Of a stretch of 64,000 nucleotides of DNA, positions 57,034 to 64,000 are shown piece after piece. Source of the DNA: Paguma larvata (Eukaryota; Chordata; Mammalia; Carnivora; Viverridae); the NCBI GenBank assembly GCA_030068075.1, contig CM057839.1, positions 54,154,960 through 54,218,959 of the forward strand, written 5' to 3'. How positions within the stretch are numbered: position 1 is the first letter of the stretch; each line of letters begins with the position of its first letter. Position numbers and translations under genes: made by a program. Below the pieces are notes generated by a model. The model saw nothing but the letters and a program-made list of their open reading frames with translations, did not search any database and was not told where the DNA came from.

Positions 57034-57234
57034 GGGTGTCTGGGTGGCTCAGTCAGTTAAATGTCTTACTCTTTGTTTTGGCTCAGGTTATGATCTCATG
57101 GTTCATGAGTTTAAGCCTCCCATAGGGCTTTGCGTGGACAGCTGTGGAGCCTGCTTGGGATTCTGACTCCTCCCCCCCCCACTGTCCCTCTTTCTCTCTC
57201 ACACACACAAATGAATAAACAAACATTAAAAAAA
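57034..57234 (+). mobile_element. Felid SINE, forward, first of two
   Basis: 'ggggtgtctgggtggctcag' to 'aaacaaacattaaaaaaa'. The target word gagctgcttag precedes it at 57023-57033. Confidence 0.92.
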
Positions 57235-57243
57235 TTAGAGCTC

Positions 57244-57472
57244 AGGGTGCCTGGGTGGCTCAGTTGGTTGAGCATCCAGCTTCGGCTCAGGTCATGATCT
57301 CACGGTTCATGGGTTCGAGTCCCACATCGGGCTTTGTTCTGACGGCGTTGAGCCTGCTTTGGGTTCTCTTTCTCTCTGCCCCTCCTCCACTCACTCACTC
57401 TCTCAAAAATAAATATACATAAAAAGAAAGAAAAAGACAGAGAAAGGGAGGGAGGGAGGGAAGGAAGGGAAG
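57244..57472 (+). mobile_element. Felid SINE, forward, second of two, with purine-rich tail
   Basis: 'agggtgcctgggtggctcag' to 'aaataaatatacataaa', then a purine tail (GAAA, GGGA, GGAA units) to about 57472. The target word gagctgcttag recurs at 57473-57483. Confidence 0.92.
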
Positions 57473-58334
57473 GAGCTGCTTAGCTCATGGTCAGTAGATG
57501 GGCTTTAGGAGATCCAACAGTCTTCTTAATATGTCCAAAAATATGTGGGTTTTTCTGGGGAGCAGATCATAGTTAATATCAGATTCTCATAGAGGGTCTG
57601 GGAACCTCAAAGCGCTTATGAACTACTGATCTAGAAACTAAATTATTTTATAATAGTCTTATTATTTAGAGGCTGAATTGCCTCAGCAAGCATAAAGTTC
57701 TTGAAGGAGGCTTGTGTATTAGTCATATTTCTAAATATTCATATGCTCCACAATGTAAACATAATAGAAATTCAGTAAATATTAGACGAATTGATTTGAA
57801 AAAAAAGTGGTCCCATCCTCAGTATCCATGGACTACCATATTTTCCTCAGATGTATTCGACAGGCCTCATGTCATTTTTGGCAAGAGAAGGGAGACAGAG
57901 AGCTAGTCTCAAGGAAGTGTGGAATGCCAGGGTTATAGTTTTCTCCTCCTGGAAGAGGGGGCAGGAAGGGGTCAGCATGGGTTGAATTCTGCCATTTACT
58001 TACCCCATTGGAATCTGCGGGAGTTACTTCCTTTCCTAAAATTGAGGAACACTGGATAGTCACTGTGCTCCATTCCAACCCGGTATCTGTGACTCTCTCT
58101 CATATTTTACCTCCTCTCCACCTCCCTCTTATATTTGAAATGAATTAGCAAATCCCATTGACCTGGAGAGTGGCCCAAGTTCAGTTTTCCTCTGTGTAGA
58201 TAACTGTCTCCTTTAAAAGGTTCACTGGACATAAGTGAGTTCTGTACTCACGGTCATCAGTATACTCTTACTAATTTGATTTTAATCTGAGCAATACCAG
58301 GAGAATGAATAAACCCAGTATAGCATGAAGATCA

Positions 58335-58455
58335 GTGATCCAGGAAAGGGGCTTCCTGGTATGGTGGAAATAGTGGTGGATTTGGAGTAATGGTATCTCA
58401 GTTCAATTCCCAGCCCTGCCATTTAGCCTGAACAGGGTACTTAAATACATTTAAT
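58335..58455 (+). repeat. MIR SINE relic, 5' half
   Basis: 'gtggtggatttggagtaatg', 'tctcagttcaattcccagcc' and 'ctgccatttagcctgaacag' match MIR 5' landmarks (ggttctagtcccagctctgccac). Confidence 0.65.
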
Positions 58456-59856
58456 GTTTAACACCAATTTTTGAGCCCCCATGTAAAAGAGGGGGGAAAA
58501 AGATCTTGTTTATATTAATCACTTCTTTGGTATATGCATTTAATGACTTTCGTTTCTGATGGCCCCCAGTGCCCCTGTTTGAGAACAGATGTCTAACTAT
58601 GAACTCTGTCACTTTAACACATCCTCTTTTTCATTAACACTCCTACTATATTCTTAAGTTACCATCTGCTTTCTGACCTTCAGAGTATAATTTTGGACAC
58701 ATTCTGAGTGAACCTGAGGTATTGTTCTTGTTTTTGCAGTTCTTTTCCTCTCTATATTCTTCTTCCTAAAAACTTTCACTTCTGTGAGCAAAATTATTGA
58801 TCAGAGAAACTGTCCTTATGGCCAGACCTTTTCTCTCACGGGTTAGTATGTGACTTGCATGAACAATCAAGGAGTTAAAGCTACTCATCAAGGGTAAATA
58901 AGCCAATTTTGAAAGGACAAGCTCTGGTAACTGATGTAAAGTCAGAAACACGATATCCATTTAAAGGGATGTTTTTATGTGGTTTAAACTTGGGCTTTTA
59001 ACCCCCAACCCGCCCTCCCCCATTAATGTGAAATACCAGAGGAAACCTATTATTTCTCCCATGCAGTATTTGAACTTTCACCTTGAATTTGTTATGTCTT
59101 AGCGCTTCTTCATATCTCATTATATCTGTAAAATAGAAGCATACACGACATTTCCTTCAAAATATAAACCATTCAGACTTCACCTAATTGTTCCCTTTGA
59201 AACACCAAACTGCCAAGACCATTTTGAGCCCTGACACCCTGTTCTGTGGCATAGCAGTCATTTACCAGTGTTGTTTGAACCATACCTTTCTGCCAAAAGT
59301 ATGATTGCAAGTCAGCTCTGGTTATAACCAGACCTCTTTAATTTTCTTGTTCTGTATCCACCCAATTTCCAGGCATGATCTAGGGAAGTTTATCTTTAAT
59401 TATTGATGATTCCTTCTAAATCAGCAGTCCCCAGTCTTATCAGTCCAGCAGACCATTGTTTAATTACACAATTTGCATACTTTTTATTAAAGTAAGTTCA
59501 AATTAACAGGAAAAAATAGGCAAACATTTGTGTGGCTTTGACTTTGGAGGAATTTGGTGTCCACATTTCAAGGTCCCCACCACTAAATAAAGCTTAACAG
59601 ACAGTTGCTTATTTGCACAAAGTGAGCTTTCAATAAACAAAGCCATTGCAGCAATAAAAGCAACGTTAACCTAATCCTCAGAATTTGTTTCCAGATAGAC
59701 TTAAAGTAAAGGTGTGAACAGAAGTAATTGAAGCAAAATTTGGCTTCAGTAAGATACAAGAAGGTAGGCTTTTTTTAAGGGTAAAATGGCTAGCAAATAT
59801 GATCTGAGTATTTCTCCCATCAAAAATTTTTTTATTTATAGGTATATGCTGTTATA

Positions 59857-59964
59857 GGGGCCCCTAGCTGGCTCATTCAGTGGAGAATGTGACTCTTGAT
59901 CTTGGGATCATGAGTTCAAGCCCCATGTTGGACGTAGAGCTTACTTTAAAAAAAGAAAAAAAAC
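59857..59964 (+). mobile_element. Short carnivore SINE, forward
   Basis: 'ggggcccctagctggctcat', 'gggatcatgagttcaagccc', 'catgttggacgtagagctta', then an A-rich tail. tRNA-only form. Confidence 0.87.
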
Positions 59965-60038
59965 GAGTGTGTATACTATTGTAGATATGTGAATTAGTTG
60001 AGAATCTTCCAGTTGCAGAGAATAGAAACTCATCTCAA

Positions 60039-60212
60039 GGGGCGCCTGGTGACTCTTGTCAGTTAAGCGTCTGACTTCGTCTCAGACAGGATCTCACAGT
60101 TCATGGGTTCAAGCCCCGCATTGGACTCTGCACTGATAGTGCAGAGCCTGCTTGGGATTCTCTCTCTCTCCCTCTCTGTCTCTCAAAAATAAACAAACTT
60201 TAAAGAAAAGAA
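60039..60212 (+). mobile_element. Felid SINE, forward, A box damaged
   Basis: 'ggggcgcctggtgactcttg': the A-box region has lost part of 'gtggctcagt'. The rest runs through 'gttcaagccccgcattggac' to an A/G tail. Duplication agaaactcatctca (60024-60037) and agaaactcaactcc (60213-60226). Confidence 0.9.
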
Positions 60213-60619
60213 AGAAACTCAACTCCTGGGAAGTTTAGGAATGCATCTAGCTTTAGACATTACTAAATCCAGCTACTAATATTATTTAGTTAGAACTTTA
60301 GAACTGTCCCTTCCCATCTTTCCACATTTGTGCCCTTGTTATTCTTTCTTGTGTTATCTTTACTCTTAGGTGGGATCTTGCCATTTGATAGCCAAAACGG
60401 CCTCCTCAAACACCTCACAGCTAGCATCCTCTAAGCAAAAAGAGAATATTGGCCCTAATTATTTTAATAAAAGCCCCAGGGAAGATGTTAATTGACCTGG
60501 TGGGGGTTGTGTGCCCATTTCTAAACCAAGAGGATGGAGTCAAGGGTGCTTGGCCAGCCAGGGCCCACTGCCTTTCCCACCTTTGTCCCACATCACCTGG
60601 TATGAAGTTAGCACCTAAG

Positions 60620-60790
60620 CAGTGCTAATCATTTCATTGTTGTCTCACATTTGTATGTTCAAAACAGAGCTCCTGATTTCTTTTCCCTTCTCAGTCTTCC
60701 CCATTTCAGTAATTGACACCACTATTCCCTAAATTGTTCAAGCCAGAAAACTGTATTCCTGTTTCCTCTTCATGACATTAGGTCTTCTAA
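60620..60790 (+). repeat. L2 LINE relic, body segment
   Basis: 'atgttcaaaacagagctcct', 'gatttcttttcccttctcag' and 'aaaactgtattcctgtttcc' resemble L2 body text (tgtccaaaactgaactcctg). Confidence 0.5.
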
Positions 60791-60884
60791 ATTATGATAC
60801 ATATATACCATATAAATTATCTACATATCGACAGATATCGGGGTGTGTGTGTGTGTGTGTGTCTGACTCAGGATCTTAAATATA

Positions 60885-61005
60885 AAAGTGATCTTAGAGA
60901 TTATCTAGTCTCTCTCACTTGTAGACCTAGAGAAGGAGTTGCCGAGTGGCTTGAACCCAGTTGTCCTGACTTCAGTCTAGGAATATCTCTTACTGTGTTG
61001 CCTCT
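60885..61005 (+). repeat. MIR-family relic
   Basis: 'gatcttagagattatctagt', 'agacctagagaaggagttgc' and 'cttgaacccagttgtcctga' follow a MIR-type order. A GT run (60841-60861) lies just upstream. Confidence 0.55.
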
Positions 61006-61438
61006 TCTGTATTGAGACATGTGCTTGTATATGTAGATAAGCAAGGAAAATATTTTTCTGACAATAGTAATCCCTTTTTTTAATGGGGGAAGAAAACTGT
61101 TGTCTCTCTCAGGCAGGCTTTGTCATTTCTATATATTATTATTAAGAGTCATCATCATTGTTCTAAGCCAGGTACATAGAGAATGGGGTCTAAGCTTTAC
61201 CTTAGCTCATTCAGCTCCTAATCCAAAATAAAAATAGGTATGTGTAATGTCTGAAGCTTATTCCCAAATTGACTACTTAATAAGTGGTGTTTTTTTATTA
61301 CATTTTTTTTGTTCTAAATATACTTTTATTTATCTGAAATCTATCATTTCCTTTCTGTTCACATGTTCTCTTTTAGTTCATTTTTCCTATAAATGGAAGT
61401 TTTTATTTTTGAATGATACTACTAAAAAAAGGCCACTG

Positions 61439-61669
61439 GGACACCTGGATAACTCAGTTGGTTACGTGTGCAGCTTTAGCTCAGGTCATGATCTCGTGGT
61501 TCGTGGGTTCGAGCCCCACATTGGGCTCTGTGCTGACAGCTTGGAGCCTGGAGCCTGCTTCAGATTCTGTATCTCCCTCCCTCTCTCTCTGCTCCTCCCT
61601 GTTCATATTCGTTCTCTCTCTCTCTCTCTCTCTCTCAAAAATAATTAAACATTTAAAAAAATTAAAAAT
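61439..61669 (+). mobile_element. Felid SINE, forward
   Basis: 'ggacacctggataactcagt', B box gttcgagccccac, a CT run 61613-61636, and a patchy A tail. Duplication aaaggccactg (61428-61438) and aaagaccactg (61670-61680). The 133- and 101-codon frames run into this SINE. Confidence 0.95.
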
Positions 61670-62789
61670 AAAGACCACTGATTTCTCACCAGAGTATATT
61701 AATAACAGCCTTTTTTGAGACTTCTGTTTTAAAAAATAATTATTTGCTATTTAATGTTGCAGAACCTAATACATTTTTTTAAGCTTTAGAATATGAAATG
61801 TCTTACTAAAATAAATCAACTATTTGAATTGTATTGAATATAAATTGATGAAATTTAAACACACTTAAGGAATTTTAATTTTTTATGGAAGATTTTAATA
61901 ACTAATACATCTCCCAGCCAGTTTATTATAGGTGATAACATTTTCTCCTTCAACTTGTACACTTCGTTTCACTCCCTGCTCTCTTTTCGTACCATATTTC
62001 TGAATGAGGTAAAATTTGGGGTGAATTTACTAATATAACCAATTGAATCCAGATTTTACATGAAATATTATGTAGATAAAAGCAGTCTTTAACATAAGCA
62101 CCCAGTAAAGAGAATTGGGCATTTATTTATGTGCAAAATTTACATAGAATTTTTAATTAAAAAATAGACCATAAAATTTAAAAATATCGTTACTTACAAA
62201 ATCTCCTTCTCCACCCTTCAGCACCATTTGATTTGAAGGGAAGTTAAAGTAAGTTTTTAAGCTTATTAACTGCCTTCTCCCGATTTCTTTATTTAGTCCC
62301 TGGACAAGCTAGAAGGATTTGCTTTTAGGCTTATAGTCCTTATGGAAATTGTCTCAGGAAAGGAATTGCCTTGGTCTTTAGATTTGTCTCAGCATTAGAG
62401 AAAGCATGACTCTGTGGATTTAGATAAGTGTTCACAGCCTCCCGATTTCTCTATCTCACAGGAGAATTGAGATACCAGAGGATAAGCTTGTTGGCAGAAG
62501 ACCTTGTAGTGTTAGTTCTGTATTGCAGCTTTTTAGAGCCATTCCTTCTGGAATGTCCCAAGACCAACATTCAGATGCCAACATATTTTCCAGTATATGT
62601 GGACTGATGCACAGAGCTGGCCACTGTTGATAGGCAATGTTACTTTACTCATCATAATTTGGTAATAAAAATGGTGTTCTCTTAATTTGTTGTTATGAGC
62701 TAGATAGGTCACCTCCCTCCCGCCCAGGCCCCAATTTAAAACCTTTATTTTCAGTACAAATTATATATGTATATATTTTTAAATTATAG

Positions 62790-63290
62790 TTTAGTGTATT
62801 TTAATATATTCACAGAGTTGTGCGACCATCACTACAATCAATTTTAGAACATTTTCTTCATCTCAGAGGGAAATCCCATACCTGTTAGCAGTCACTCCCC
62901 TTTCCTTCACCACCACCCTTGGCAAGCACTAATCTGTTTTCTGTCTGTATAGATTTGCCTATTCTGGACATTTCATACACATGGAATCATATAATATGTG
63001 ATCTCTATGACTGGCTTCTTTCATTTAGGCATAATATTTTTAGATTTCATCCATGTTATGGCATGTATCAGTATTTCTTTGGGTTTTATTGCCAACTAGT
63101 ATACCATTCTATAGATCTACAACATTTTGTGTGTCCATTCACTCATGGGTGGACATTTGAGTTGTTTTTGTTTTTGGCTTATTATGAATACAGCTGCTAT
63201 AAACACTTATGTACAGGTTTTTGCATGAGCATATGTTTTTATTTCTCTTGGGAGTGGAATTATTGAGTCACTTCATAACTTTAATAACCT
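62790..63290 (-). mobile_element. Old L1 3' region, reverse
   Basis: 'gtgcgaccatcactacaatc', 'gcctattctggacatttcat', 'acacatggaatcatataata', 'cattcactcatgggtggaca' and 'gcttattatgaatacagctg' are reverse-strand landmarks of an old mammalian L1 (3' UTR and ORF2 end). The 115-codon + strand frame over it is a chance antisense reading. Confidence 0.88.
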
Positions 63291-63700
63291 GAGGAACTAA
63301 CTGCCAGATTGTCATCAGTCCTTTTTTAATCCTTAGCCAGCAAAAGCTTCTATCTACTGTTGCCCTAAAGTAAAACTTTACTCCCTATTACAGATATTTT
63401 CAGGGTGAGTAATATTCATTGTTGCAGGTGCTAGCTAAGGTACTGAAAATGCTCTGTTGGTAAAATATATACCTATAGTCTCTTTTCTTGCCCTTTATTT
63501 TCTAACAGTATTTTCAAATAGACTAAAAATAACTATTTCAATTGATACCTTCTTATATTTTGTACATTTGAAACTGCACTTCACACTAAATGCAGTAATA
63601 GATGGCTGCCGTGCTTCTAAAATGCAAGATTTCGTATTTAAATTTCAAAAGGAATTTTAGTTTTTGCTACTTTGTTAAGTTTTGGATATTTTTCTTTTTT

Positions 63701-63731
63701 CTCTTCTCTTCTCTTCTCTTCTCTTCTCTTC
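63701..63731. repeat. CTCTT pentanucleotide microsatellite
   Basis: About six CTCTT units, continuing a T-rich tract; pure pyrimidine. Confidence 0.93.
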
Positions 63732-63740
63732 TGTTCACTT

Positions 63741-63840
63741 TTTATTTATTTGCATAATCTCTACATCCAACATGGGGCTCGAACTCTCAATCCTAAGATC
63801 TAGAGTTGCACACTCCTCCGACTGAGCCAACCAAGTGCAT
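63741..63840 (-). mobile_element. Short carnivore SINE, reverse
   Basis: 'gcataatctctacatccaac', 'atggggctcgaactctcaat', head 'gactgagccaaccaagtgca'. tRNA-only form, tail toward the CTCTT repeat. Confidence 0.85.
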
Positions 63841-64000
63841 CTGGATATTTCTGATTGTATTTTCCTAGTTACTGTAACATTAGTTAACCTAACATTAACT
63901 ATATATGAATACATTTTTTTCTCAATTGGAAGCCATTATTTCTCAGCCTTGGAATACCTTGCAGTCAGTATTTATATGTTTAGCATATAAATAAACAAAT

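Larger units (their letters stand above)
55002..64000 (+). other. GTF2F2: GTF2F2 intron (probably intron 7), 5' part
   Basis: Begins with gtatgt after 55001 and runs off the window. 55002-56340 and 57485-58330 show no gene or clear repeat, apart from a TA/CA-rich patch at 56195-56240. 58460-59855 is unique except a possible degraded DNA transposon around 59425-59700. 61690-62780 and 63345-63690 show nothing I can name. I could not find the last coding exon (the rest of the winged helix), so it lies further downstream. Confidence 0.85.

Noticed and set aside
59425..59700. Possible DNA transposon ends (cagcagtccccagtcttatc)
   Set aside because: The start resembles hAT-type ends, but I could not find a matching far end or interior, so I did not list it as an element.
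9416..63840. tRNA-like heads in many places (A and B boxes)
   Set aside because: They are SINE heads with mutated arms and SINE bodies attached; no free-standing tRNA gene was found.
1..64000. Nested KCTD4 gene, CRISPR arrays, defence systems, or endogenous retroviral genes
   Set aside because: No long single-exon frame like KCTD4 is present; no regularly spaced repeats; no retroviral gag, pol or env reading and no paired LTRs were recognised. The window is ordinary carnivore intron.

Overview
The window is 64 kb of mammalian nuclear DNA, and the repeat content points to a cat-like carnivore. The dominant repeat, present in more than 45 copies on both strands, is the tRNA-Lys-derived carnivore SINE in its felid form: a head reading roughly GGGGCGCCTGGGTGGCTCAG, a B-box-like GGTTCGAGCCCC, a CT-rich middle and a CAAAAATAAATAAAC-A(n) tail. 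Two segments of a young carnivore LINE-1 and many ancient mammalian relics (L2, MIR, old L1, Tigger-like and hAT DNA transposons) fill most of the rest.

The only gene I can support is GTF2F2, encoding the RAP30 (beta) subunit of general transcription factor TFIIF. It lies on the + strand and is seen only through three short internal coding exons at 5233-5314, 44118-44217 and 54858-55001. They join in phase (82, 100 and 144 bp) and encode about residues 102-210 of a protein of about 249 residues: the end of the dimerization domain, the linker, and the first half of the C-terminal winged helix. The promoter, the upstream exons and the last coding exon lie outside the window. If the usual mammalian 8-exon layout holds, these are exons 5, 6 and 7. 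In human this gene is on chromosome 13q14, so a felid chromosome A1 location is likely but is inference.

Layout: 1-5232 is the end of the upstream intron; 5315-44117 is a 38.8 kb intron carrying the two young L1 segments (19.3-21.2 kb forward, 25.5-26.5 kb reverse), several L2 tracts and many SINEs; 44218-54857 is a 10.6 kb intron with a repeat-poor block at about 50.6-52.5 kb; 55002-64000 is the start of the last visible intron, with a SINE pile-up at 56.3-57.5 kb and an old L1 3' end at 62.8-63.3 kb. No other protein gene, tRNA, rRNA, CRISPR array or microbial system was found. Nearly all longer open frames are translations of SINE or L1 sequence or of low-complexity DNA.

The most notable non-gene observations are a near-perfect 28-bp inverted repeat at 21909-21993 with no recognised repeat family; two nearly identical L1 segments in opposite orientation sharing the same premature stop codon; a chimeric L1 end; a SINE carrying a 30-bp patch resembling a nearby Tigger element; several layered SINE insertions whose target duplications can be read directly; a 110-base pure pyrimidine tract; and a perfect RFX-type X-box motif in repeat-poor intron.
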